Source of the DNA: Prevotella sp.
GTDB lineage: Bacteria; Bacteroidota; Bacteroidia; Bacteroidales; Bacteroidaceae
NCBI GenBank assembly: GCA_017538105.1
Contig: JAFYJN010000085.1
Location: 124,001 to 188,000 of the forward strand
Direction of reading: 5' to 3'
DNA: 64,000 nucleotides
Below are positions 11,976 through 20,291 of this stretch, piece by piece; the first letter of the stretch is position 1; each line of letters starts with the position of its first letter. A program made the position numbers and the translations under genes. The notes beneath the pieces are model-generated. The model ran no database searches. It was not told the DNA's origin and saw nothing but the letters and a program-made list of their open reading frames with translations.

Positions 11976-12806
11976 ATGAAAAAGAAATTACTATCCATCA
12001 TGGTGCTGCTAACCGTCATGCTCTGCGTAAATGCCCAGGACAACAACAATGACAAGTCGGAGGAGCAAGGCTCAAATGCCAGCTCTCCAAGGCCACTTCC
12101 TCAGGCGATTGAGGACCTCATTGAAAACATGGTTTATGTAGAGGGCGGCACGTTCACCATGGGAGACAACAACCCAGGGCTGAATGGAGAAGCACTTGAG
12201 AGAGAGAAACCAGAACATCAGGTAACTCTCAGCCCTTACTTCATCTGTCGCTACGAAGTGACTCAGGAGGTGTGGGATGCCGTGATGGGCGTTAACTATG
12301 CGCGTATTAGAGCTCCGAAACTGCCTGTGGATAACGTTTGCTGGGATGACTGTCAGGAATTTGTACTCAAACTTGTCTTGATGACTGGCATTAATTTCCG
12401 CCTTCCCACAGAGGCAGAATGGGAGTTCGCGGCCCGCGGAGGCAACAAGAGCCGCCACACCAAATATAGTGGGAGCAATGATATTGACTCCGTAGGATGG
12501 TATCGATACAACAGTGGCACCATCCTCCATCCCGTAGGTCAGAAGATGCCCAATGAACTTGGGCTATACGACATGACTGGCAATGTAGGTGAATGGTGTT
12601 ACGACTATTATGGCCGTTACGAAAGTGCCGCCCAAATTAACCCCAAGGGAGTTGCAAATAGTCCTGAAAACGTGGTTCGTGGCGGTAATTGTTTTCAAAT
12701 TCTTGAGGTTTGCCATATTGCCTTCCGGTACGGTGAAATACCAGCGCAAAGGTCTCCTGGTATCGGGTTACGGCTTGCCGCTACACCGTTTGAGGTAAAG
12801 CCCTGA
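11976..12806 (+). CDS. SUMF1/FGE-sulfatase-fold secreted protein
   Basis: 276 aa with a signal peptide (MKKKLLSIMVLLTVMLCVNAQ). A low-complexity linker precedes the formylglycine-generating-enzyme fold from residue ~48 (VYVEGGTFTMGDN, HQVTLSPYFICRYEVTQEVWDAVMG, FRLPTEAEWEFAARGG, LGLYDMTGNVGEWCYDYYG, VRGGNCF). The CxxxC-type catalytic cysteine pair of true formylglycine enzymes is absent at the end, where IAFRYGEIPAQRSPGIGLRLA is found. This looks like one of the many SUMF1 proteins with non-sulfatase roles, perhaps glycan binding. Its last 159 nt recur as a fragment at 17420-17578. A second, larger SUMF1 protein lies at 17932-19290. Confidence 0.85.
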   Translation: MKKKLLSIMVLLTVMLCVNAQDNNNDKSEEQGSNASSPRPLPQAIEDLIENMVYVEGGTFTMGDNNPGLNGEALEREKPEHQVTLSPYFICRYEVTQEVWDAVMGVNYARIRAPKLPVDNVCWDDCQEFVLKLVLMTGINFRLPTEAEWEFAARGGNKSRHTKYSGSNDIDSVGWYRYNSGTILHPVGQKMPNELGLYDMTGNVGEWCYDYYGRYESAAQINPKGVANSPENVVRGGNCFQILEVCHIAFRYGEIPAQRSPGIGLRLAATPFEVKP

Positions 12807-12927
12807 GTGGACAGATAGTAGTTTGGCAGTTGAAAGCCATCGATGACAAATACCGCAGCTAAATTCAAACAAACTGCCGGATTCCGTCAAAGTGGGCATC
12901 ATTGTCAAAAAAAGGAATGACGATAAC

Positions 12928-13989
12928 TTAGCATAGGTCGCTTAGCGTTTCACCGCCATACCATTCTTTGCCTTGATAAATTGTAAAATCTTTTAAGGCA
13001 CTTTGGTAATCAAAATGACTAAAAACCTTATGATTGTATCTTTTACCATTCCATGTAACAACATAAATCACCCATGGCTTAACTGCACCATAAATATCTT
13101 TTCCCATCATCACAAAACTTCTTCTATCTTGTGATATTGCTTTATCAAATACAAATGGTTTCGCCCAGGAGTTGCTGGCGAATAACATTCCTATTTGGAC
13201 ATTGTCGTAATAAACTTGCAAAGGGTTTCCAGACAATTGCTGTGGAATACAGTAGAACTTCGTAGGAAGATACATTTGTATTATAGTGATTGGTTGTTGA
13301 GCATATTTTTTTTCCGTAACAAAATGAGGACAATTTTGCTCTTTTATCTCTTTTTTGAAATTATGAAACCGTATTACCCTCTCTCCATAAAGGCCATAGG
13401 GATCTGTCTCTTCTAAATCACAATAAGCATCTTCTTCTCCTTTTACAAGAAGTTCAATTATCTTATTTTTTGAGTTTATTTTCTCTATACTACAACGATG
13501 TGTAACAGCCACTTCCAAAAACACAGGCATACGACTAGGATGCGAAGAACTAGTCAAAAGGACATCAGCAACAAATCCGCCATAACTTGCTTCAATAGTT
13601 GCCGTATCGTAATAATCTTTTAAATTGTGTTCAGTAAATACCTCTTTCAGTTTCTCACATCCCCCATACTTTTCATCATAGAAAATACAATTCTTTCCAT
13701 TGGGACAGCATTCTTTGCTATGGTACCTGATGAAGAATTGTTCTTCTGTATCAAAACGATATTTCAACATTTTTTTCACGTATTCATGTAACTCAGTTTC
13801 AGGATTCAACGAATAACCTTTCTTTGCCCTGAAATAGTGCTGATTCTTATCTCCTAGAGCAGCTACCATGGGAGTTAGGGTACCAATACTGAAGTATTCT
13901 GAATCTCTGTTTTCTTTCGTAATAGAACTGATTTCAACTATTTTATGCGCTTTGTCGAACACCCTATTGTACTTAATATTGTATTTCAT
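12928..13989 (-). CDS. CoiA-like protein with PD-(D/E)XK nuclease motifs
   Basis: 353 aa, clearly more AT-rich than its neighbours. Residues ~50-80 (HYFRAKKG then ETELHEYVKKMLKYRF) match the region before the nuclease core in CoiA-like proteins. A Cys cluster follows (CCPNGKNCIFYDEKYGGC), probably zinc-binding. The core has ASYGGFVADVLL (Asp) and PVFLEVAVTHRCSIEKI (Glu plus TH), the arrangement of PD-(D/E)XK nucleases. The role could be DNA processing in competence or a defence function. Base composition and neighbours suggest horizontal transfer. It is divergent from the XRE gene at 14170. I am sure of the nuclease-like core, less of the family name. Confidence 0.6.
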   Translation of the reverse strand: MKYNIKYNRVFDKAHKIVEISSITKENRDSEYFSIGTLTPMVAALGDKNQHYFRAKKGYSLNPETELHEYVKKMLKYRFDTEEQFFIRYHSKECCPNGKNCIFYDEKYGGCEKLKEVFTEHNLKDYYDTATIEASYGGFVADVLLTSSSHPSRMPVFLEVAVTHRCSIEKINSKNKIIELLVKGEEDAYCDLEETDPYGLYGERVIRFHNFKKEIKEQNCPHFVTEKKYAQQPITIIQMYLPTKFYCIPQQLSGNPLQVYYDNVQIGMLFASNSWAKPFVFDKAISQDRRSFVMMGKDIYGAVKPWVIYVVTWNGKRYNHKVFSHFDYQSALKDFTIYQGKEWYGGETLSDLC

Positions 13990-14145
13990 GTTTAATAATG
14001 CCGAATTAAAATGTTGCCGCCATTTTTAATAGTTAAACAAAAAAACAACTGCAAAGAAAAGGAATTATTGCGAAATATCAAAAAAAAACAATCGTAAAAT
14101 ATGTTAATATACCCATATAATTATTGGCATATAAAACAATTATTG

Positions 14146-14154
14146 TATATTTGC
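14146..14154 (+). promoter_or_regulatory. -7 box for the XRE gene
   Basis: TATATTTGC, with TTGG 18 nt upstream. It lies 15 nt before ATG 14170 and argues against the annotated-looking start at 14101. Confidence 0.6.
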
Positions 14155-14169
14155 ACCATCAAATACAAA

Positions 14170-14655
14170 ATGATTATGAAAACAATAATGCATGGTAAGC
14201 CACGTAGTAAAGTAACCTTTATTGATAATATAAAGGCTAAAGTGGAATTAACAAATGGTGAAACTTGGATAGTTGGATTGACGCCATTTAATTATCATTC
14301 TGGTGAACATTTTACCCAAGCTCTTGGATGGGCTTTTGATTTGTTTTGGGGTTTAAAAGGCATAGAACAAGATTTCAGGCAAATCAATCTTGATTTATAT
14401 GAATCTGGATTTGACATGTTGACATTTATCGTGTTAGAGCCAAAAAGAGATGAAGAAAGAAAAAGAATAGGAGAACGCATCAAAGAATTACGAAATAAAA
14501 GAGGACTTGACGCTAAAACTTTAGCTACACGTATTAGTATAGATGCTTCAAACCTTAGTAGAATAGAACAAGGACGGTATTCTGTCGGTTTTGATATCTT
14601 ATCAAAAATAGCAAATGCGTTAAATGCGAAAGTAGATATTGTTGAAATCGAATAA
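14170..14655 (+). CDS. XRE-family HTH regulator with unknown N-terminal domain
   Basis: 161 aa from ATG 14170 (an ATG at 14176 is also possible); the longer frame to 14101 spans the promoter. Residues ~95-155 are a Cro/C1-type helix-turn-helix (RIGERIKELRNKRGLDAKTLATRI, then ASNLSRIEQGRYSVGFDILSKIANAL). The first 90 residues (VTFIDNIKAKVELTNGETWIV) form a small beta-rich domain that I do not recognise. It is AT-rich like the divergent CoiA-like gene and may regulate it. No catalytic residues are evident. Confidence 0.7.
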   Translation: MIMKTIMHGKPRSKVTFIDNIKAKVELTNGETWIVGLTPFNYHSGEHFTQALGWAFDLFWGLKGIEQDFRQINLDLYESGFDMLTFIVLEPKRDEERKRIGERIKELRNKRGLDAKTLATRISIDASNLSRIEQGRYSVGFDILSKIANALNAKVDIVEIE

Positions 14656-14773
14656 TCAAATACAAGCTTATGCAAAAATAGTCGTTTGTTTCTTAATATT
14701 CGTTGCCCCCATAATTATTGGTAAAGATGTAAAAGAAATAGTATGCAAATAAAAAAGTCGGCCCGGAAAAGTG

Positions 14774-14782
14774 TATATTTGC
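14774..14782 (+). promoter_or_regulatory. -7 box TATATTTGC before the WYL remnant
   Basis: TATATTTGC matches the consensus. If it is active, transcription would cross the WYL remnant and enter the flavoprotein gene with a leader of about 190 nt. No matching TTTG box is visible upstream. Confidence 0.4.
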
Positions 14783-14783
14783 A

Positions 14784-14966
14784 GCAAAAAGTCGCCACCG
14801 ATGGTTCCTATTCTGCTCCAAAGCAGACGATTTGTTACTGTATAACTTTGCTCACGACCGTATCAAGAGCATCGAACCTGTTGATGTGACTTTTAGCGAA
14901 AATCCTGATTTCGACCCCGAACATTTCTTCGACGATGTGATAGGAGTAAGCAACACAGTAAAACAA
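14784..14966 (+). pseudogene. WYL-domain regulator remnant
   Basis: The frame reads KSRHRWFLFCSKADDLLLYN, then HDRIKSIEPVDVTFSENPDF and DPEHFFDDVIGVS. This is the core of a WYL-domain transcriptional regulator (RWYL...DRI.sle...dvIGVS). There is no start, no N-terminal HTH and no C-terminal half. The frame runs directly into the flavoprotein ORF, which makes an artificial 227-codon fusion. I treat it as a deletion remnant. Confidence 0.7.
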
Positions 14967-14978
14967 AAGAATTGTAAT

Positions 14979-15515
14979 ATGAAAAAAGTAATAGTAATTT
15001 CAACGAGTCTGCGCCATGGTTCAAACAGCGACATGCTTGCCGACCAGTTTTTCTTAGGCGCGAAGGATGCCGGAAACGATGTGGAGAAAATCTCACTTGT
15101 AGGCAAGAATATCCGTTTCTGCAAGGGATGTCTGGCTTGCCAAAAGTTGGGACGTTGTGTCATCGACGACGACGCGAACGGTATCATGGAAAAGGTGATG
15201 AAGACAGAGGTGGTGGCATGGGCCACACCCATCTATTATTATGAGATGAGCGGTCAGATGAAAACGCTTATCGACCGCATGAATGCCATGTATGAACAGG
15301 ATTACCTCTTCCGTGATGTCTATCTGCTGACCACGGCGGCTGATGATGATGAGCAGACCCCGAAACGTGCAGAGGCTGGTCTGACGGGCTGGACAGACTG
15401 CTATCCGAAAAGCCGTCTGGCCGGAACCCTCTTTTGCGGCGGCGTCAACCATGCCCGCGAGATTGAAGGGAATCCCAAATTACAAGAGGCTTATGAATTA
15501 GGGAAAAGTGTTTGA
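14979..15515 (+). CDS. Flavodoxin-family NAD(P)H-dependent FMN oxidoreductase
   Basis: 178 aa from ATG 14979 (MKKVIVISTSLRHGSNSDML). The first strand-loop (STSLRHGSNS) is the FMN-phosphate site of the flavodoxin-like reductase fold. FCKGCLACQKLGRCVIDDD is the Cys-rich motif of the iron-sulfur-flavoprotein/MdaB-like branch, and ATPIYYYEMSGQMKTLIDRM is the conserved flavin-ring loop. Likely role: reduction of quinones or similar acceptors in the cytoplasm. Codons 1-49 of the longer frame belong to a WYL remnant and are excluded. The methyltransferase follows 12 nt later on the same strand. Confidence 0.85.
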   Translation: MKKVIVISTSLRHGSNSDMLADQFFLGAKDAGNDVEKISLVGKNIRFCKGCLACQKLGRCVIDDDANGIMEKVMKTEVVAWATPIYYYEMSGQMKTLIDRMNAMYEQDYLFRDVYLLTTAADDDEQTPKRAEAGLTGWTDCYPKSRLAGTLFCGGVNHAREIEGNPKLQEAYELGKSV

Positions 15516-15527
15516 TGACAGTACAAT

Positions 15528-16199
15528 ATGACCAAGCGGTTGTTCATTCAAGCAATAACGAAATATCTGTCGGGACTGGCACTTGTCGGATGTCTGCTGT
15601 TTGTTCCGGCGAGGACTCTCTGTTACTGGCAGGCATGGTTGTTCATTCTGGTCCTCTTTGTGCCGATGCTCTTGACAGGGATGATTCTGATGCTTCGCAA
15701 TCCGGAACTTCTTCGTCGGCGTCTTGATGCGAAAGAAAGGGAAAGCGAACAGAAAACGGTTGTCGCCTTGGGTGCCTTGATTTTTGTGGCAATGTTTGTC
15801 ACGGCGGGGCTCAACTTCCGGTATGCTTGGTGCATCTTGCCTGACAGTATTGTGATAGTGGCGGCAATAGTATTTCTCTTGGGTTACGTGATGTATGCCG
15901 AGGTAATGCGTGAAAACGTCTGGCTCTCGAGAACAGTCGAAGTACAGGAGCACCAGTTGGTCGTTGACACAGGATTGTATGGCATAGTCCGTCACCCCAT
16001 GTATACAGCCACGCTGATTCTGTTCTTGTCCGCACCCCTCATCCTCGCATCGCCATGGTCGTTTCTCATCATGCTGCTGTACATCCCCATCATCGTCATG
16101 CGGATCAAAAACGAGGAAGCCCTTCTATCCCGACAACTTGACGGCTATAGCGAATACAAACACCGAGTCCGGTTCCGCCTCATACCATGGATTTGGTGA
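15528..16199 (+). CDS. Isoprenylcysteine/phospholipid methyltransferase-family membrane protein
   Basis: 223 aa with about five hydrophobic segments. The C-terminal half has the ICMT/PEMT SAM-binding signature: LVVDTGLYGIVRHPMYTATLI, a hydrophobic hairpin, then RIKNEEALLSRQLDGYSEYK and RFRLIPWIW. Prokaryotic members methylate membrane lipids or unknown acceptors; the substrate cannot be read from sequence. It begins 12 nt after the flavoprotein gene, so probably forms a two-gene unit with it. Confidence 0.83.
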   Translation: MTKRLFIQAITKYLSGLALVGCLLFVPARTLCYWQAWLFILVLFVPMLLTGMILMLRNPELLRRRLDAKERESEQKTVVALGALIFVAMFVTAGLNFRYAWCILPDSIVIVAAIVFLLGYVMYAEVMRENVWLSRTVEVQEHQLVVDTGLYGIVRHPMYTATLILFLSAPLILASPWSFLIMLLYIPIIVMRIKNEEALLSRQLDGYSEYKHRVRFRLIPWIW

Positions 16200-16371
16200 A
16201 ATAAAATGGCAATTATATAGGGCTTGCCCCCAACGCCCTAAAGGGCAGTGCGCACCTGGCCTGGGGCACGCCCTGAGTAAAGAAAAGGGGCAAAAGCATT
16301 TGGCAGATTATTCGTTTGGGGTAGAATAGTATATTATTGCGAATAAAAAAACCTTTGTGCATTTTTTTGCC

Positions 16372-16380
16372 TATATTTGC
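16372..16380 (+). promoter_or_regulatory. -7 box for the LRR gene
   Basis: TATATTTGC ends 42 nt before ATG 16423. It overlaps the apparent upstream start at 16357, which is therefore rejected. Confidence 0.55.
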
Positions 16381-16422
16381 AATGGAAAACAAGAATTATT
16401 CATACATCAACACGATATCAAT

Positions 16423-17217
16423 ATGATTAGACTAATTACATTATTGGCTTCGGCATTGGCGGTTACAATTGTCACAGCCCAGGAAATGAAAATCGAAGTG
16501 AGTACGCCGGGCACACTGCACGCCCTTGTGGTGAACGGACAGGACGTGGAAGGGCTGACTCTGACAGGAACAATTGACGACAGCGACCTGCGCTTCATCC
16601 GCACCCTTCCCAACTTAAAGAAAATCGACATGCACAAACTGAAGAACAAAGAACTTGGCGACTCTGCCTTCTTTGGCATGACGACTTTGGAGTATGCACG
16701 CTTACCCAAGAAACTGGTACGTCTGGGGCGTTCGGCCTTTGAGGGCTGTGTCAACCTCTCAAACATACAGTTCTCGTATTATATGGAAGCTATTCCCGAT
16801 CAAATGTTGAAAGACTGCGCCTCGCTAGACAAAATCAACATCTACAACAGCCATATCCTGAGTATCGGGAAAGGAGCCTTCATGAATTCCGGCGTGCGCA
16901 TCATCCCTCTCCCTCAACAACTCCAGTCGATAGGGATGACGGCCTTTGCTAATTGCGCCCGTCTTGAACAGATTCGCCTTCCCAAATGGGTGATGGAGAT
17001 TGGTCCGCTGGCCTTCGCCAACTGCAAGATGCTGCGCTCCATCGAGGTGCGCTCAGAGACTCCTCCCGAATGTGCTCCCGACGCTTTCGACGGTCTGGAT
17101 AAATGTAAGCTCTCCGTCATACATCCGGAACTGTTCCGTGACCGCTATCCCTGGAGCAAGATCAACCTCGACTACAACGAATATAACGGCAATGAACTGA
17201 AGATGACAAAGAATTGA
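16423..17217 (+). CDS. BspA-like leucine-rich repeat protein (LRR_5)
   Basis: 264 aa from ATG 16423 with a signal peptide (MIRLITLLASALAVTIVTAQ). Five to six LRR_5 units are visible, for example LGDSAFFGMTTLEYARLP, LGRSAFEGCVNLSNIQF, IGMTAFANCARLEQIRLP and IGPLAFANCKMLRSIEV. BspA-type proteins sit on the surface of oral and gut Bacteroidetes and bind fibronectin or other ligands. This one is short and lacks an obvious C-terminal sorting domain, so it may be periplasmic. The terminus is polar and lysine-rich. Confidence 0.82.
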   Translation: MIRLITLLASALAVTIVTAQEMKIEVSTPGTLHALVVNGQDVEGLTLTGTIDDSDLRFIRTLPNLKKIDMHKLKNKELGDSAFFGMTTLEYARLPKKLVRLGRSAFEGCVNLSNIQFSYYMEAIPDQMLKDCASLDKINIYNSHILSIGKGAFMNSGVRIIPLPQQLQSIGMTAFANCARLEQIRLPKWVMEIGPLAFANCKMLRSIEVRSETPPECAPDAFDGLDKCKLSVIHPELFRDRYPWSKINLDYNEYNGNELKMTKN

Positions 17218-17419
17218 TTTCTTAGGAGTGAAGATGAAAAAACAAGAATAACAAACAACGACAAGAAGTCAATAAATTGTTCTTATAATATATAAGGCCG
17301 CACCAAATAGGAACATAAAATCAAAAACAAACATTGTCTTCTCCCCAACCGACACCCTTGCTTTTTTTTGTGCCATGACAAACATAATCACAGAAATGCC
17401 AGGCACAGTCACCACGGCT

Positions 17420-17578
17420 GAGTTGCAAATAGTCCTGAAAACGTGGTTCGTGGTGGTAATTGTTTTCAAATTCTTGAGGTTTGCCATATTGCCTACCGGT
17501 ACGGCGAAATACCAGCACAAAGGTCTCCTGGTATCGGGTTACGGCTTGCCGCTACACCATTTGACATAAAACCCTGAG
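17420..17578 (+). pseudogene. 3'-end fragment of a SUMF1/FGE gene
   Basis: The fragment aligns without gaps to 12649-12807, the last 52 codons of the SUMF1 gene, with 8 differences in 159 nt by my count. The reading frame is intact to its TGA. Several differences are silent (GGC/GGT, GGT/GGC) or conservative (F to Y, EV to DI). Directly upstream in frame there is a TGA, so the start and first 220 codons are gone. It is the tail of a lost paralogue. Confidence 0.85.
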
Positions 17579-17582
17579 AACT

Positions 17583-17822
17583 CTACAAGTTATACATCAT
17601 AAAGTTTCCATTGTGCTTAAAGCCATAAGCCGTATATAACTTTACTCCCATATCTGAGGCTGTGATATGAACCGACCCACATCCATAGGTCCTCGCTTCC
17701 TCCACAACTCGACGAAGTAGTTCTTTTGCTATTCCCATACGCCTATAATTAGGAGCTGTAAACATACTTGATAAAAGACCAAGTTTTCCTGACGGACAAG
17801 TAAAGTAAGGTGGTTTTTCCAC
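17583..17822 (-). pseudogene. GNAT acetyltransferase, C-terminal remnant
   Basis: 79 codons from a GTG: LGLLSSMFTAPNYRRMGIAK with the R/Q-x-x-G-x-G/A acetyl-CoA loop (YRRMGIAKELLRRVVEEA), then SVHITASDMGVKLYTAYGF and the terminal GNFMMYNL. Complete members of this GNAT group are about twice as long, and the N-terminal half is absent; an in-frame stop lies five codons upstream of the GTG. It abuts the SUMF1 fragment tail to tail, which suggests a site of repeated rearrangement. Confidence 0.7.
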
Positions 17823-17931
17823 AAAAAATGTCTGCTATCTAGCATTTATACATCATAACACATTTCTGGACGACTTTTCAGAATGTTTGGCATTCAAGTC
17901 AAAAATATTATTCTTTTTTAAAAAAGATGAA

Positions 17932-19290
17932 CTAGAGGGCGAGGCGCAAACCGTGGGTATTGGGTATGTATCTAGGCGGGTAGCAAAAACGGTACGATAC
18001 CCGGCAGCCACTGTCGCCGTCGTACCAGCTGCCACCACGGAACACGCGCCTATTGGCCCATGAAGGTCCCTGGGGATTTGACTGGGCTGAATCGCTGTAA
18101 TAGCCGTACCAATCCTGACACCACTCGTACACGTTGCCCGACATATCGTAGATGCCCAGTTCATTAGCCTGCTTCTGGCCCACAGGGTGCGTCTTATCGT
18201 CACTGTTACCATGATACCATGCCACGGAGCCGATGTCATTGGAACCGGAGTATTTGTAGCCGCGGCTACGGACGCCGCCACTAGCGGCATACTCCCACTC
18301 CGCCTCGGTGGGAAGGCGGAACCGACGGCCCGTAATCTGGTTCAGCTTCGTGATGAACTGCTGGCAGTCGTTCCAAGAAACGCGTTCCACGGGCAGGTTG
18401 GAGTCTTTTCTGTACGACGGATTGTTGCCCATGACGGCCTTCCACAAGGCCTGCGTCACCTCCGTCTGACCAATATAGTAGTCGGAGAGCGTCACGCTAT
18501 GGGCGGGTATTTCTTCATCATCAGCATCGTTCCCCTGCTCCGTGGTGGCACCCATGGTGAAGGTGCCGCCCTGCACCGCCACCATGGTGAAGGTGACACC
18601 GTTGGTAGTGATGGTTATGTTCTGCATGGAAGAACTTGAAGACGATGGAGTAGTCGCCCTCCTTGATGCGGCGGACTGTAGGTTGAATTCTCTTCCATTC
18701 CATCTTAATACCTTCTGCTCAGTAGTGCCATCATCATTCCATTTAGTATAAATGATGTCCTTGCCAATACGTGGTAGTTCATAAATGCCATCGTATTTAA
18801 TTTCGAACCCTGGAGGGTCGCAACGCACCATACGTTTCGTGGCGTTGTCGTAACGAAAGAAATCGATGCCACTCATTTCGGTTATACTTGGCCTGCCTTC
18901 TGTATAGCTTGCCAAATTGTTGAAAGCAATTAGTATGTGTTCTCCGTCCAACTCGTTCCAGCAGAACACTTCCAGCCTGAAAATATAATCTAAGTCTTCA
19001 CCCCCTGCTTGTTCCCAAAGAATGTATCCTTCTTTTATTGAGTCGATGTTCAACATTTCACCTTCCTCTAGTGCGAGGCCTTTGCTTTGGCGTTTCATGG
19101 CATTCTCCAATGCTTTCCATGGGCGGTCGCCACTCTCTTCCTCGTCTTCATAGTTCAAAGATGGAAATGCTGCCCATGCAAAATCTGCGACGGTGGGACG
19201 GGGACCTTTGTAGTTCACTTTAATACCACTCTGTGCCATCAGAGACAGTGTAAGGCAAGATAAGATAATTGCCAATGCTATTCTTCTCAT
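17932..19290 (-). CDS. Secreted SUMF1/FGE-sulfatase-fold protein with extra N-terminal domain
   Basis: 452 aa with a signal peptide (MRRIALAIILSCLTLSLMAQ). Residues ~20-215 are an unrecognised domain rich in strands (DYIFRLEVFCWNELDGEHIL, RIGKDIIYTKWNDDG). After a Ser-rich linker, the SUMF1 fold begins at ~235 (VAVQGGTFTMGATTEQG, HSVTLSDYYIGQTEVTQALWK, RFRLPTEAEWEYAASGG, LGIYDMSGNVYEWCQDWYG, FRGGSWYDGDSGCRVSYRF). The catalytic cysteine pair of formylglycine enzymes is not evident. It is related to the gene at 11976 and to the broken copy at 17420. The role is unknown. Confidence 0.83.
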   Translation of the reverse strand: MRRIALAIILSCLTLSLMAQSGIKVNYKGPRPTVADFAWAAFPSLNYEDEEESGDRPWKALENAMKRQSKGLALEEGEMLNIDSIKEGYILWEQAGGEDLDYIFRLEVFCWNELDGEHILIAFNNLASYTEGRPSITEMSGIDFFRYDNATKRMVRCDPPGFEIKYDGIYELPRIGKDIIYTKWNDDGTTEQKVLRWNGREFNLQSAASRRATTPSSSSSSMQNITITTNGVTFTMVAVQGGTFTMGATTEQGNDADDEEIPAHSVTLSDYYIGQTEVTQALWKAVMGNNPSYRKDSNLPVERVSWNDCQQFITKLNQITGRRFRLPTEAEWEYAASGGVRSRGYKYSGSNDIGSVAWYHGNSDDKTHPVGQKQANELGIYDMSGNVYEWCQDWYGYYSDSAQSNPQGPSWANRRVFRGGSWYDGDSGCRVSYRFCYPPRYIPNTHGLRLAL

Positions 19291-19474
19291 GATGTAATAT
19301 TTTAGTTAAACATCAAAATTCCGATTTACAGTTCTGCAAAAATACTCTTTTTCAATGTAATAACAAGAAAAGGAGTGACATTTTAAATCTTTTCCCACCT
19401 CTCACACAACATTATCTTTGTCCCATATGATAGCCATCAACCTGCCGTATTCCGTCAATGTGGGCGACATTCCA

Positions 19475-19519
19475 AAAAACTGCTGATATGATGAGTAATA
19501 ACCCATATCAGCAGTTTTT
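19475..19519. terminator. Bidirectional hairpin terminator
   Basis: A perfect 16-bp stem (AAAAACTGCTGATATG pairing with CATATCAGCAGTTTTT), with T-runs on both strands. It lies 18 nt after the antitoxin stop on the minus strand, so it ends that operon. Confidence 0.85.
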
Positions 19520-19537
19520 ATTTGGTTTCTTCTTTGT

Positions 19538-19843
19538 TTAATAAAGTGGTTTCACCACTTCTACACGCAAACCAAGAGCATTGATCAAACGATAAAACAC
19601 ACCTACGCTCGGAGTGACAACACCATTCTCCACTTTGGAGATATACGATTTCGAGGTATTGGTCCTCCGAGCCAGTTCAGCTTGAGTCACCTTTGCTTCT
19701 TTCCGTGCATCCTGAAGAATCTGCCCGGAATAGAAACTGTATGCGGTTTCTTCTGCCAGAGCACGCTCGGCTGTTCCTTCTTTTCCGAACTTGGCATCGA
19801 GCACAAGGTCGTAGTCAACGATTTTGTGATTGTTTGTCTGCAT
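19538..19843 (-). CDS. HigA-like XRE antitoxin
   Basis: 101 aa. Residues ~40-95 are a Cro/C1 helix-turn-helix (ILQDARKEAKVTQAELARRT, TSKSYISKVENGVVTPSVGVFYRLINALG). It begins 10 nt after the toxin gene. Toxin-first order is the arrangement of HigBA systems, where HigA binds the toxin and represses the operon. No membrane or export signal is present. A strong terminator follows. Confidence 0.85.
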   Translation of the reverse strand: MQTNNHKIVDYDLVLDAKFGKEGTAERALAEETAYSFYSGQILQDARKEAKVTQAELARRTNTSKSYISKVENGVVTPSVGVFYRLINALGLRVEVVKPLY

Positions 19844-19853
19844 TATATGCCTC

Positions 19854-20156
19854 CTATATTTTTATTGCTTTTTCTATTTCAATAGCAGGGGTCTTCTGAG
19901 TTTTCTTCTGGAATCCATTAAACAACACTACAATCTGCCCCTCGTCAAAGATGAAAAATACACGGTAGATATTACCGCCATATTCTGTCCGCAGTTCATA
20001 GATACCATCACGAATATGCTTTACAAACTTCTTTGACAGTTTGTTCTGCGTTTTCAACAGGAGCAGGCCGTATTGTATCTTCTCCTGCACCTTTTCACTG
20101 AGCGTTGCCATGAACGCTTCAAAATATCCGCCGTATGTGAATATCTTACGTTTCAT
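19854..20156 (-). CDS. RelE/HigB-family toxin (phage Gp49-like)
   Basis: 100 aa from ATG 20154-20156 (MKRKIFTYGGYFEAFMATLSEKVQ). The fold markers of Gp49-like HigB toxins are present: VQEKIQYGLLLLKT, then VKHIRDGIYELRTEYGGNIYRVFFIFDEGQIVVLFNGFQKKTQKTP. Such toxins are ribosome-dependent mRNA endonucleases. It is followed after 10 nt by its HigA-like partner. The -7 box lies only 3 nt upstream of the ATG, so the transcript may be leaderless. Confidence 0.85.
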   Translation of the reverse strand: MKRKIFTYGGYFEAFMATLSEKVQEKIQYGLLLLKTQNKLSKKFVKHIRDGIYELRTEYGGNIYRVFFIFDEGQIVVLFNGFQKKTQKTPAIEIEKAIKI

Positions 20157-20159
20157 GGT

Positions 20160-20168
20160 GCAAAAATA
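20160..20168 (-). promoter_or_regulatory. -7 box of the toxin-antitoxin operon
   Basis: TATTTTTGC on the minus strand fits TAnnTTTG. It ends only 3 nt before the toxin ATG. A start point about 5-7 nt downstream would coincide with the start codon. Confidence 0.55.
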
Positions 20169-20291
20169 CACAAAGTTGTCAAATCTTGCAACTTTTTCGA
20201 TGTTTTTTTGGCGTATAGGTCAAAAAGACCTATGGGTCATTTTTTCTCTGTTTTTATTATTTTTATTCATTCATCGTTGAGCAAATTTACG

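Noticed and set aside
16200-16330. GC-rich stretch after the methyltransferase gene with CGCCC/GGGCG hairpins
   Set aside because: Stems are short and lack a T-run, so I do not call a terminator or RNA.
12874-19465. CTGCCGnATTCCGTCAAnGTGGGC found at 12874 and 19442 (22 of 24 the same)
   Set aside because: Too short to define an element; it may be a shared remnant of the SUMF1-flanking DNA, and I could not extend it.
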